Source: Lepidodermella squamata (taxonomy: Eukaryota; Gastrotricha). From it: a stretch of 64,000 bases of DNA. Shown piece by piece: positions 1 to 11,228 of the stretch; within the stretch, counting starts at the first letter, position 1; the number at the start of each line of letters is the position of its first letter. A program made the position numbers and the translations under genes. The DNA is taken from the NCBI GenBank assembly GCA_047495785.1, contig JBLDXI010000033.1:2170001-2234000 (forward strand), in the 5' to 3' direction. The notes beneath the pieces were generated by a model that saw nothing but the letters and a program-made list of their open reading frames with translations, searched no databases and was not told the origin of the DNA.

Positions 1-153
1 AATGGTCACATCTGCCTATCGATTCTCACTGAAGACTGGTCTCCAGCGCTCTCCGTCCAATCCATCTGCCTTTCAGTTATATCGATGCTCTCTTCTTGCA
101 AAGACAAGGTAACATTTCTGCTTACCAATATCTTGGAGTAAATTTGCGTTGGC

Positions 154-466
154 ATGAGCAGAAACGGCCTGTTGACGACGCATGGTATATTGCTGGCTGC
201 TCGAAAAATCCCAAGAACACTCGTTGGTGGTATCACGGTAAGCAGTCATTCATACAAGATCCATGATATTCATTTATTCTCTAATTTAGATGATACGGTC
301 TAAAGCTCTGCGGTCGGTGTCAATTATATCACTTTTATTATGCACTCTAGCGCTTTTCCGACGCGACATCCTAGCATGTGTCGGCATTTCTATTTTTGTT
401 TGCCATTTCAAAGTTTGCCCATGTGGTTTGGAATGTCGTGTTTTAATGAAATTTAAAGCCAGATAG
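154..466 (+). CDS. possible small two-exon gene, unidentified
   Basis: This is a weak model. An ATG at 154 opens 28 codons that end at a good donor (GTAAGC, 238). An acceptor at 288-289 (TCTAATTTAG) restores the same frame for 58 more codons to TAG at 464-466, giving about 86 residues. The first residues are basic and hydrophobic and could be a targeting peptide. The second exon has a hydrophobic stretch followed by a cysteine cluster. I do not recognise a family. The reading could equally be part of a gene that begins outside the window, or chance. Confidence 0.2.
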
Positions 467-1186
467 TATCTCGAGTTGAAAACGAAGCTTCTTGGCTTCA
501 GTTTGTCAGAATTTGGCTCCCTCGAGATCAAATTTATTATCACCGTGAGCCACCAGCAATGTCTTTCTTTTAAACTCGTTTTATAATGAGTTGTATAACC
601 GCGATTTCGTGTGAAAATCTTTATTAGTCCGAGTATTTAGTACTGCTTGTAGGTTCAAAAAAGCCAAATGTTCTAATTCGTCGTGTGCAATCATTCCTGT
701 AAGTTCCTTATTCAGTTAAAATATGTAGCAGATTGTTGTTTCAAGCATATTACCTGACGCAATCGAAAGTTTTGGATGTTTCATCGCCGTTGACAGGTAG
801 AAAAAGATGATATATTATCTTTCTCAAAATGTTTTAACTATCTGGCGTCCTATCTCTTTTACTTTTTCACTTTGGTTCCGAGAAGTAGCGTGTCTGGAAT
901 CTGAACAAAAAACTAGTGAAACACCGAAAACAAAAATTTGTGAAAACGGTTCGTTGATTATCCTGGTGGTTGCATTTGAGCATATGTCTCTCCTGTTCAT
1001 ATTTCCTACAAGCCCTTTGTGCGTGTTTATTATATTGCAATTCTTACTATAATATTGATAATGAAAACGAAGTGTGGTTAATACAACTGTCGCAAAATTC
1101 TCTTGTCGGTTTTTATGGAATTGCGAATAGAAGAATACTCTTACAACGAATTATTTCTATTCAAATTTTAGATTTATTGTGCAAAA
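467..1186. other. intergenic, upstream of EBP2
   Basis: AT-rich sequence with only short overlapping frames and no recognisable gene. A TTTTAG at 1165-1170 lies 16 bases before the EBP2 start and could be the spliced-leader or 5'UTR acceptor. Confidence 0.4.
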
Positions 1187-2394
1187 ATGTCAGAGGATGG
1201 TGATGACTTTGATATGCTCAGTGAGGTCGAGGAAGACGACGAAAAGCCGAAGTCTCGGCGGAAACCAGATTCAGATGATAGCGATCAAGAAAGTGTTGGC
1301 AGTATGGATTCGGACCGCGAGTTACAAGTAGCCTTTCAAAAAGGCCTCCTCAAACCCGGGCTCAATTATGCCGTTGAAGCTCCTCGTCCTTCGGTTAACA
1401 ACCCGGTATGTATCTAATCGCTGAAGTTGAATAAATTAAAAACAATGGTATGTATTTTAAGGAAGCTTTAAAGCAAAAATTAATCGACCTCAAACAAAAC
1501 CTGAAATTTCCGGAGCGTCTTGACTTGATACCATCCAAAGCTCAGCTTGATGCCTCAAAACCGAAGAAAAATAAGGGAAAAGAATCAAAAGCAAAGGAAG
1601 CTGTGTCAAATACAGAAGTTGCTGAGGTGGATGATGATTTCAAACGAGAGATGACTTTGTAAGTGCTTCGATCTCTGTAAATGAATAACATTGAATGCTG
1701 TTTTTTAGCACAAATTTAGCTCAATTAGCAGTTCTCGAAATTATGCCTCGTCTTCATACGGCCGGTGTTGTGACGAAGCGCCCTGAAGATTACTTCGCAG
1801 AAATGGCGAAATCTGACGCCCATATGCAGCGAATTCGTCAAAAATTGATTCAGAAGAAGGCGGAAATCGAAGTCCGAAACCGCGCTCGTCAGCTTCGGCA
1901 ACTTCGAAAAGAAAGCAAATACGTAAGCATTCTGCCAAAGTGTTGGTTTAAAATTGATAAAAAATTGTTTTCAGATTCAAGAAGAAGTCTTAAAAAGACG
2001 ACAAGCCGAGAAGAAGTTGCTCAACGAAGCTGCTAAGAAGTTCAGTACCGATGCGAAGAGTAAAGAAGACCTGGAAAACATGTTGGCCGGTAAGAAGAAA
2101 GGAGCCCCGGGGCAACAACAACAGAAGAAACAACCTGTCAAAGTCAATAAGCGTCGTGAGTGGAAAAATAAGAAATTCGGCTTCGGCGGACAGAAGAAAC
2201 GCAGCAAGTGGAACACAGCCGAGTCTGTGGATGATTTCTCTAAACGTAAAAAGAGTACGTCTGCTTTTGCTCGCGTTAATAAAAACAAGCCGGGTGCTAG
2301 TAAGAAGCTGAAGAAGAACAGACCGGGCAAGATTGCTCGTTCTCAAGCTCGCGGTCAGCGTGCTGGCGGTGGCGGCGGTGGACGGAAACGCTGA
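1187..2394 (+). CDS. ebp2: rRNA-processing protein EBP2 (EBNA1BP2 family)
   Basis: EBP2 is a nucleolar assembly factor for the 60S subunit, needed for 27S pre-rRNA processing. Four exons are supported by phase: 1187-1405, 1462-1658, 1709-1922 and 1975-2394, coding for 349 residues. The acidic N-terminus is followed by the family segment around PGLNYAV, and later LEIMPRLHTAG and KRPEDYFAEMAKSD. The C-terminal half is a lysine/arginine-rich coiled coil ending in a glycine/arginine-rich tail, as in EBP2 proteins. Length is close to the family norm of about 300-430 residues. The start is the first ATG after an orphan TTTTAG. A polyadenylation signal lies at 2510-2515, almost touching that of the convergent gene. 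Identity is quite secure from the conserved core. Confidence 0.9.
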
Positions 2395-2509
2395 AAAATA
2401 GTCTTCCTCAAATAACTTCTTCACATTGTTGCGCTGCTCATTTTGAAAAAAATTGGTGAAATCAATGATAATGTGCAAACTTGGTCATAATGATATGAAA
2501 AATTGAAAC

Positions 2510-2526
2510 AATAAACCGTTTTTATT
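2510..2526. promoter_or_regulatory. back-to-back polyadenylation signals of two convergent genes
   Basis: AATAAA on plus (2510-2515) and AATAAA on minus (TTTATT at 2521-2526) are separated by five bases. They serve EBP2 (stop 2394) and the secreted-protein gene (stop 2586), so the two 3' UTRs probably overlap. Confidence 0.55.
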
Positions 2527-2585
2527 GGGTTACATCAAAGCAACGTATTACAAAATTAGTTGGCTTTCCGGATACATTCAGTCAG

Positions 2586-4464
2586 CTAGTCGGCTGGCGC
2601 TGAAATAAGTTGGTGTAAGGAAGTATTTAGTTTATGTACCCTTGGTAACTTACGTCGGAATAGGTGATACTCAGCTCGGAAAGACCTGACTGAACTACGC
2701 GTTCTGTCGTTGACAATGAACTCGAAAACTTGAGAGCGTTTGATGGCATCCGCCGGAGTGAACGCTTGAACAGTGTAGACACCGCTGTATCGTTGTTCAT
2801 CGCTGACGTGACTGGCCTTTGCGAAGCTGAAGACGAGGTCGGCTTTGTTATCCCCAACGAACAGGGAATTTTTGAATCCCTCGAAGGGTTCTTGCTCTCG
2901 CAGCAACTCGCCGTTACGCAACAACTCCATTGATGGCATGCAGCCCGCTGCTGCTGGGATATCACAGGAGCATCGAACGGCGATATCAACCGTTGACTCG
3001 GGGCTATAATCGGCTAGGTTTACTACACGGCTGTTTTCAGGCGACACAGCCAGGTTGTTGACCGCCAAATGACAATCAAATTGCCATATATCGTCATCAC
3101 GCTCGACTAGGATGAAATCCATTACAATTTCCTTGGTTTGGGACTCAATGCATCGGACAGTCGTCAAATTCATTTTCAGCCAAGAGTCGACCGTTCCAGA
3201 AAGCCATAAGTGATAACTTCCATCCCCTGACTTGAGGTAGTTTGGCGTCTCATAGACGAACCAAGACGAATTATTGATAATTCTAACACGCCAAGTAACT
3301 GCTTCCTTGCTTGTTGCCTTCAGCGGGCAATGCAGTGTGAATCGCGCAGAACTTCTTTTCCAAGCTAAGAGCTTTTTCGAATAACCATCAGGGTTCAACT
3401 TGAACTTCTTTCTTTCCATCAGATTCTCCAGAGGACACTTCCAGTACTGCAGCTTCAAGAAGTCATCTTTGTCGTCGGCGTCGCGGCAAGCCAGACCGCA
3501 TTCTGACGGGTTGACTTTACTGCATTCGAAAACATATGCGCAGGAATCTTGGCCACATATACTTTTGTTGCTCGGAGCTTCTTTTCCATAGCCCATCGTG
3601 GCAAACACGAAACTTTTATCAGCATTCGACAAATAAATCAGGAAGTGTGTATCGTTGATAATGTTAGGTTCCATGACATTGTCGTAGAAGAAAGAAATTT
3701 CCCCTGTTTCTACTTTGTAAAGTTTCATCAATTTCCGTATAGAGTGGCTTGACCGCGGTTTGCAGTTTGTTTCCACAACTTTTTCGAACATCGGCCGATT
3801 CTGGTAATCGATACAATCGGAGTAGATAATGGGCATGGCTGCAAGGTCGATGACATCGAGCTCAGCATTTATGGTGATAATTCGAGCGCTTAGTTGATCC
3901 CCCGGACAGCCTATCGGGATTCGAAAAACCAAATGCTCACCTATAGGCATTATAATTTGAACAATATAAGGAAAAAATATGTCAAATTGAACATAAATTG
4001 CCTCTGAAAAGCGCATTACGGCACTCAAAGCCGAATAGATCCGTTACATTTTGCGGTATGCGAAGCTGAAGTTCCATGTCACTGAGCCTCACTTCCATAG
4101 TTTCGCCACGCACGATGAACTTGCCCTTCTGCAACCTGTCCTTTACATCGAAACTGATATTTATCCACAGCCGATAATGCACATCGACCTTATCGAAGTC
4201 TTCATAGCCACCGAATGGCTTGAAACCTGATAGCGGCGGCCGATTGTCTTTGAGGATTATAGTTCGTATTTTGTCAGCAGTTTTAAGACGGGAATTGTTG
4301 AATCGAATTGTATTCGTCACGTGAAGTCGGTTCCCCAATGTAAAGCTCGGTTTCAGCAAACCTGTAGGCCGAAATTCATCATCCAAGTGTAAGGGCTGAG
4401 AAGCTGAATATTCACAGCTTTGAAATGTCAAAAAGACAATAGCTATATTTGCTGCTAAACTCAT
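2586..4464 (-). CDS. secreted protein of unknown family (581 aa)
   Basis: Not recognised as a named family. Exons on minus: 4464-4020, 3940-2654 and 2599-2586, joined at consensus sites with agreeing phases, 581 residues. A clear signal peptide opens the protein (MSLAANIAIVFLTFQS). There is no later membrane segment, so it is predicted to be secreted. The body has many cysteines, several N-glycosylation sequons (for example NVT, NDT, NSS, NLT) and beta-rich stretches that could form immunoglobulin-like or other sandwich folds; this is inference only. It starts 58 bases downstream of the C-type lectin gene, with a TTTTCAAG acceptor between, so the two may form an operon and be co-expressed. 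Its 3' end converges on EBP2. Confidence 0.7.
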
Positions 4465-4522
4465 GTCGAAATAGAATAAATGGAAGCAAGCAGATAAATC
4501 ACAAAAATCTTGAAAATAATTT

Positions 4523-5346
4523 TCAAGGTGGATTATTTGTTTTATTTTGAAAATTGGGAAAAAATAAAGACAAAAAAGCTGGAAAAAGAAGTTCTTTGAG
4601 GTCACCATGGCATTGATTGCATAGTTCGCAAACAGCACGATATCCAAATTTACACGAGCAATCATCAGTCTGTAACGCTCTCTCTTCGCAATCATAACAT
4701 ATGCATTTGCTATCATGAGCGTTGAAATAATAATGAAAAAGCCTATTGCCGTCAGGAAAAAGCAGCAGATTATGGAGGAAATGATTTTCGGTCAGCATGT
4801 TATGATCCGGATCGTAGATTCCCATTTGCTGAACGCCAAGGTATACGTAGGGTGACAGAACGTGCTCGCCGTCCCACGAATGATTGAGCGCGATTCCGAA
4901 TCGAGCGTTTTGATCATCGATTGCCTTTTGAATTCGTTCAAACTCGAATCGATTATTCGGCACAGCTAATCGGCCACCAGCTGCGAAGCAAGTAAAGTTG
5001 TGGTCTGCCCAAGTAGCTCTATCAGCGAAAACGATGTAAGCTTTAAGCAGGGGCTGTTTTAAATAATAGGAAATTCTTGTTTAATACTTTTATTTCTACA
5101 TTCATGATGAGGTTTGATCCGTTTAGTTGTTGTCGTAATTGTTGTTGTCGTGGTTGTTGTCGTCGAAGTAGTTGTAGTCGATTTCGTCGTAGTTGTAGTA
5201 GGCGTCGTGGCCTTCATTCGACCTTGAAAAAATGAAAAATTGATTAAAAAATACCGAAAACAGAGACAACATTTACCTCTCCGGCATTCGTATGTTCGAA
5301 ATAAGATCAAAAGCACGACAACCAAAGCTAATGCAAAAGTCTTCAT
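4523..5346 (-). CDS. secreted C-type lectin-like protein with threonine-rich linker
   Basis: Three exons on minus: 5346-5277, 5222-5088 and 5040-4523, 240 residues. A signal peptide (MKTFALALVVVLLILF) is followed by a mucin-like run of about 28 mostly threonine residues and then a C-type lectin-like domain. Landmarks of the fold are HHECRN at the domain start, a Trp-Ala-(x)n-Cys with GGRLAVP, a WDG segment, and an end resembling the usual WND...C...ICE motif (TDDCSCKFGYRAVCEL). Canonical EPN/QPD sugar-binding motifs are not evident, so carbohydrate binding is uncertain. The last about 30 codons overlap an AATAAA, so the true 3' end could involve one more intron. A GATA-site cluster lies just upstream. 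In nematodes, GATA-regulated lectins are often gut-expressed immune effectors. Confidence 0.72.
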
Positions 5347-5790
5347 TTTAGCAAAATTTGCCTACAAACAGCTTACCTGATTGGGGTCCCACTATTGCGC
5401 ATGTTTTATCTGATAACACTGATGCGCGTCTTATCTGTGACAAGACGGCTAAAAGGCTGTTATCTTCTCGCTGCAATCGAATCACACTTGTGCGCCAATG
5501 TAATCAGACAATTTTATCGATTGCCAATCGCAGCGACCATCCAGCACCACCTTTGATTTTATACCGCATCGCATATGGTTACTGGAGCGGCATTATTTAT
5601 GGTCCTCTTTTGTTTGCAGTAGTTGAAGCTATTCAACAGAATAGAATAGGTACGCCGTAGGAAATGTAATAAAGTGCCACGTGAATGCACATCTTAAAGC
5701 CTTGCATAATGATTGACCCTAATTACAGCACGGCAGAGTAAATGCAATCACCATGCGCCGCATATCGACAAAGCTATTAGATTCGATTAG
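5347..5790. other. divergent promoter region, lectin (minus) / ankyrin gene (plus)
   Basis: This 444-bp region separates two divergent genes. Apart from the GATA cluster, there is an open frame through it on plus, but its composition does not look coding. No other element was recognised. Confidence 0.4.
5405..5464. promoter_or_regulatory. cluster of GATA-type sites upstream of the lectin gene
   Basis: Four GATA-type sites lie within 60 bases: TTATC at 5406-5410 directly joined to TGATAA (5411-5416), TTATC at 5431-5435 and TTATC at 5460-5464. They sit 60-120 bases upstream of the lectin ATG (5346, minus strand). In nematodes TGATAA/TTATCA is the binding core of intestinal ELT-type GATA factors. 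The sequence shows the sites; tissue assignment is inference. Confidence 0.5.
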
Positions 5791-8700
5791 ATGGAAGCTT
5801 TTCGGCTACGTGTTCGAAGTGCACTTCATCGTGGGGATATTACTATTATCCCCGACGTAGTCCACACCTGTGGCATTGATTCCTTGGGTTTTGGTGACGA
5901 TGGCTCGGCGACTCTTCTGCACGAGGCTGTTCAAGAGGGCGATCTTGAGTTTGTTTCTAGAATACTTGGGGTCGGCGCCAACGCTAGAATCGCTGATAGC
6001 AGAGGCGAGACGCCGTTTCATTATGCCGCAATCGGTGGGCATGTGGACATCGGCCGAATCTTGATTAAACTACGAGGGGTTGGTCTTGTTGACTCACGTT
6101 GCGCGAACGCGACGAAACAAACTGCCTTATTACATGCGAGTTCAGAGGGGCATGTCGAATTCATTCGAATGCTAATCGAAGAGCAAGAAGCTGCTGTACT
6201 CATCACGGCAGATCTTCTAGGCAAGAAAGGAGTAAATTCGCTTCAGCTTGCTATCTTCGGGAATCACGGGGCAGCAGTTGAGTATTTAGCGAGATGGAAA
6301 AGCGGAAAGTTGTTGAATACATGGGATGGCGAACACAACAGCCCGATGCAAATGGCCCTGAAAATGGCGAAGTTACAAGCAGTTCGAGCTTTGGTCAAAG
6401 CAGGCGTGAATGTTGAGGAGGTGAACAAGCGGACGAAACAGAATACGCTTCAAGATGCTTTGGCTTACAATCAGCCTGATGCCATCAAGGTAAATACCAA
6501 TTCAAAATTCCCTGATTTGTATTGCCATTTATTCGAATAAAAGGTACTGGTGACCGAGTTCAAAGCTAGCACGAAGGTTCGATCGAGCGATGGAGCAAAA
6601 ACTTTGTTGCATCAAGCCGTTGAGCATGTTTATTCGGCATGCTTGAAAACTCTGATCAGCGTTGGAGCTGATGTTGAAGCTCTAGACAATGAGGGCAATA
6701 CTCCGCTGCACCTCGCTGTTCGACTTCGAAATAAGGAAGCCATCAAAGTGCTATGTGGGCATGGAAAGGCCAATGTCGAGGCGAGAAATCAGTTCGGTCG
6801 GACTCCGCTCTGTTTGCTGGCTCACGAACATAACGATACAGATATTGCCAAAGTTCTTGTGCGAAAGTTCAATGCGAACCCATCAGCTACCAGCGGAACT
6901 CAAGATTTCAAAGAAGCAACAGTATTTCAAATTGCATGTCTCAACGGGAACCTGAAGCTGGCTGAATTTCTCGTTAAAGAAAATCGAGATGTTATGAAGA
7001 AGCGAAACAAGGAGGGAGAAACAGCGCTGCACTTGTGCGCAGCTTCAGGTTCGTCTATATCACCACTTCGTCCCAAATTAATCCTTACATATTATTTAGG
7101 AAAGGAGGAAGCTGTGAAATTCCTCGTCAAAAGCGGATGCCGCCTGGATGAAAAATGCTTGAATGGTCGAACCGCATTGCATAAAGCCATGATTGCCGAT
7201 CATGTCGGCGTAGTGAAAATACTGGAGGAGAACGGCGCATCTGTCGACGAACTGAGCGATGATCCGGACGATCAGGCTTATGTTGGGAAACTTCTCGCTG
7301 CAAAACACGGTAAAGGTTCAATCCTCGCAACTTCGTCTCATTTCTATTCAAAATTTTTAGGTGCAATCAATGTCTTCTGGTACTTATTCGAAAGGTCCGG
7401 CGAGTCGATCAGAGACGTGCTGAAAGAAATTATTAGGAAAACTGGCAATGCTCAACTCGTTGGATTCCTGGCCGACATTCTCAAAAAGTCGAACCAAACT
7501 GCCGAAATTATAGATGGTGGAGAGGGCATATTCGGCCGCGGATTGCTCCATTTCTGCTGTTTTGAGCGTCGTATTGCCGCGGCTCGAGCTCTCATTGAGA
7601 AAGGTGACGCTTACGTGGATGTTCAGTCATCCGTCCAAGACTTCATGCGAACCCCGTTACACTACGCAGTCCTACTTGAGTTCCCAGAAATGATTGAAAC
7701 TTTAATCGATTGCGGTGCGGATATTCAAGCGAAAGACATCGAAGGAAACACTGCGCTAGATCTTGCTGCCCTAGCTGGCAAGTTTAAAATGGCTGAGAAG
7801 CTGATTGAAAAAGGCGCCAATATTGGCAAAAGGGGCAAGGGCAAGAGAAATTCCCTTCATATGGCCTGCACCTGGATCGGCGAATCCGATGGCGATTTGC
7901 CAAGTCATGTTCGTTTTGTCGACGCAAAAAACGGAGGTAAAGACCTCGCGAAAATGTTTCCTGAACTTTCGATCGGAAAGGTGGTTAAAAAGCGCCACCC
8001 ACGTGTCCACATAAAAATCGAGCCAGAAGACTTCAAAGATGAAGAAATTTCATATGATACCACAATGTCGAAGGACGCATATCAGCAAAAGTTGAGAATA
8101 GTTCGCTTGTTCGTTCGTGAATTGCCGGCTATTGCAACGGTGAAGGACAAGCACAACGATCGTGGGGTCCATATCGCAGCTAGAACAGGGCATTTCGATA
8201 TAGTTAAATATTTTATCGATTGGCGACGAGACGTTTTTGTCGATTGCATCGGTAAATATGACAGGACTTTGCTTCAAACCGCGGCTATGGCCTGTCAATA
8301 CACCATCATAGCGTTTTTGCTTGAATCTAACGCGAGTCTCCAGGCGAAAAGTGGGTCATTGAAGCATGACGCGGGTGGAACAGTTTTACATATGATGATG
8401 CGCCACGGAGTTTCGATGTCAGATAAACGTTCCAAGGTAAATTTCTTCTCAAGTTCCGCTTTTGATACTCACCATCAATTTACAGGTGCTTTCCATCATA
8501 AAAATGCTTATAAGCTACGACGCACCCTTGGATGAATCGGATGAAAATGACGACACTGCCCTTCATGTCGGTCTTCAAATAGCATGTAAACGAGATGCTA
8601 GTTGGTGCTCAGCCGTTCGGTTGCTTATCGAAGCCGGCTGTGACACGGATGCTGTATCAGGTAGCTCGGGTTACGCTGCGGTCGAATCTGTCGCGGCAAC

Positions 8701-8899
8701 TCCAGGTGATCACGTGACTATATTCGAGTTCCTAGTGAAACTTGGTTGCAAGGTTCTGCTGGTGAAAGACGAAACTTCGAATAGTCCCAACTACGGCCAT
8801 TTAGTACCGGTATCGCTGCAACTGGCTAGCAAGGCTGGTAATTCCAAGATAGAGAATTATTTGACACAGAAATTTATGACGCAGGGTCAGAAAGTTTGA
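5791..8899 (+). CDS. large ankyrin-repeat protein (967 aa)
   Basis: Five exons in agreeing phase: 5791-6489, 6544-7048, 7100-7309, 7361-8436 and 8486-8899. Nearly the whole protein is ankyrin repeats; I count about 19 from recurrent TPLHxAA-type helices (for example EGNTPLHLAVR, EGETALHLCAASG, NGRTALHKAM, EGNTALDLAALAG). No kinase, death, SAM, F-box or membrane segment is visible, and there is no signal peptide, so it is probably a cytosolic or nuclear scaffold. A basic insertion (around 7920-8070) breaks the array between two blocks of repeats. Introns of 49-54 bp are typical for the region. It converges on the galactosyltransferase gene, with stops only 67 bases apart. Function beyond protein binding cannot be read from the sequence. 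Confidence 0.85.
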
Positions 8900-8966
8900 T
8901 ATAAATATCATTTTATTTCGAGGTTTTCATTTTTATAGCAAATAAAATGGCGTGATGAAGATGCAT

Positions 8967-10415
8967 TCATTCACGGCTTAATTTGAGAGCTTGGCTGACA
9001 ACTTGATAGAATATCGGACTCATCTCTTGAAATTTCTGTGAAAACACAGCGAAAGAAATTATTCAAAGCTCTTGTTTCTTATATGGTTATTACCTTTAAA
9101 ATAGCTTCTTCCGAGATGTCGACGACAAGTCTGGTATACGTGCGCTCGGCGATTTCGACAAATCTATCGTAGACAATACTGTTGAGCCCGTCCAGCTTGA
9201 ACCTTTCTTGAGATGTCGTTAGGAGATGAATGCTGAAATAATTGAGTAGTGCACTCATTGGGGCATAAATAATGCGCATAAATCATACTTGGGAATTTTC
9301 GGGTAAGGCGAATGTGGCAAATTGCGGTAATGAGACAGCATCTCGTGCTCTCGATATATCGTCAAGTTGGCAAGCTTAGCTCTAAAAACAGAAAATAAAA
9401 TAAAACGAATTTTGTTCATATACTTATTGAATTTACCGTTTGAGGAATTCATCGTCTTGGTTACCTGAACCGAAGAATAGGTTGGAAAACCCGTTCATTT
9501 TCAGCATGTCTGGCGTGTTAACTGCTAAGACTCCTCCAAAGTAACCATCTCGGAAAGGCCTATTTTAACGAATGAAATGATTAATTTTATTTTATAAGAT
9601 AAATTTGACATACATGCGCTCGAAACGGTCTTGATATGCTGCCATATGACGAATAAAACCAGGCCTCGGACAGGTATGTGAACAGCGATCATCCACGGGG
9701 ATTTTATCGACATCGTAAAATAGAAAGCAATCGTAGTTGTAGTTCTTCATCGCGTGCTGGAAGCCAATATTCGACAGGATTCCGCGATTGAAAGGCGTTG
9801 TAGTCGAACCGCCTTGTTCGACGACGAAAATTGAGTAGTCAAGGAGTTGCCGCTGCATGATCATGTGTAGATAGTAGAGAAAAACTCGCAAGTTCTCGTC
9901 CCCATCACGAGTTGGGACAATGATGGCAACTCGGTTAATAGGCTCGCACCACCGAGGCTTGAAATGGCCGCCGTATTTCTCCTGGAAAGACTCTCCGTAA
10001 ATTTCTGTGATTTCGTCAAACTCTGGGGTATGAGCTGGCGGGTAAGGTAATTTCCCAGCTAAAATAAATAAAAAAATCACAGAAATATTCGACTGATTTT
10101 TGGCAAACCTAAATCTGGTGGATATCTTGGGCATTCTAGCATATACTCAGTATCGGAAGTGTTCCATCTGCTATTTGTTATGTTGGCGTAGTAATTGAGC
10201 AAGGTATCTCCGAGACTTTGTCCGCACGGCGTCACCTCGGTGAAGCTGACGATGTAAAATGATGCTAGGACGGCCCCAGCGCACATTGATAGAAAAGCTA
10301 GTAGGGCCCCGCCATACTTCCCTGACGGGTGGTAAATTCCCCATGGCTGATGAATGCCGAGAGCTGATGTGGATACCCACTGATATCCACCGCGGATAAT
10401 ATTCGAAAAACCCAT
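8967..10415 (-). CDS. beta-1,4-galactosyltransferase-like glycosyltransferase (GT7)
   Basis: Six exons on minus: 10415-10109, 10058-9614, 9559-9437, 9381-9289, 9232-9094 and 9035-8967, 391 residues. It is a type II Golgi enzyme: a short cytosolic tail, one membrane anchor (about residues 38-58), a stem, then a GT7 domain. Conserved pieces are NRVAIIVPTRD, LRVFLYYLH, IFVVEQ, FNRG, the metal-binding DVD in FLFYDVDKIPVDD, CPRP, YFGGVLAVN, KMNGF and the late MLSH (matching the Met/His metal ligands) and DGLNS. The family transfers Gal or GalNAc from UDP-sugar to terminal GlcNAc; nematode BRE-4 makes GalNAc-beta-1,4-GlcNAc glycolipids. The usual WGWGGEDD loop is altered (FFGSGNQDD), so the donor or acceptor preference may differ. 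The start is the ATG before the cytosolic tail; an upstream exon is not excluded. Confidence 0.87.
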
Positions 10416-11228
10416 TAAAAAAAATTTGATGGCAAACAAGTTTTCAAAATAAGCAGAATTTGCCCATTTCTTGCTGCAGGTCTCACGATAATCAGCGACC
10501 ACTACAATAGTGTCGTAGTAAAATATAAAATGTGCCAGTGCTTTATCAGCACATGTTAGCCTTATCAACAATGCTAATTTATATGTGTCCGATAACAATA
10601 ATAACTTAATCGATGGGTTGCTACTTTGAATTTCCGCCGAAGTCAAGCATTTCATTAGGGTGGCTAACAAGTAGACCGGTCTAGCCGTTATCCGCTTCAA
10701 CGTTGAATATTTATTGTATAATGAAAGAGTAAAATCAATGAAAATCAGGGCAAATTTCTTATAAGTTGCCAAATCTTTCAGCCGACAGTGAATAAAATTA
10801 TTTTTCCCTGAAGTAGACTCACGCTACGGTATAACACCATGCTGGCTGATTTATTCGCAAAAATGATAATATTATCCTTTTTTACTGCTGGTTCCGAGGC
10901 CGTTTTTTCGCAGTTAGGTCGACTGTCGACTGTTCCAGATTAAGAAAATTGAGGGAAACACACCGGTTGTTTATCGAAAATTTCAGAGCAAAATGTGAAC
11001 CACCGAAATCAAACGAAAATAAAAGGTATAAATTCTGTATGAGTAGTAGGTAAGTGACGACCGTTTTATTCCGATCTGTGACCGTTGAGAATACCCGAAA
11101 ATACCCGAATCGCCACGGCAAGGCGGTAGCTTGCACAGCTCTCCGATCAATACACATCGATCAATGTGCGAAGTGAAAAATAATCAGCGTCGAACGATAC
11201 AATAAACGGCAAAAATAATACAAATAAA
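10416..11228. other. intergenic, upstream of the galactosyltransferase gene
   Basis: No gene is supported here. An open minus frame runs upstream of the chosen start, but the sequence is AT-rich and not protein-like. A few GATA-like cores are scattered around 10,480-10,600. Confidence 0.35.

Noticed and set aside
1977-2478. Minus-strand open frames over the last EBP2 exon
   Set aside because: Produced by the lysine-rich codons of EBP2 read in reverse.
5358-5660. 100-codon open frame across the lectin promoter
   Set aside because: It overlaps the GATA cluster and has no coding character; better explained as regulatory DNA.
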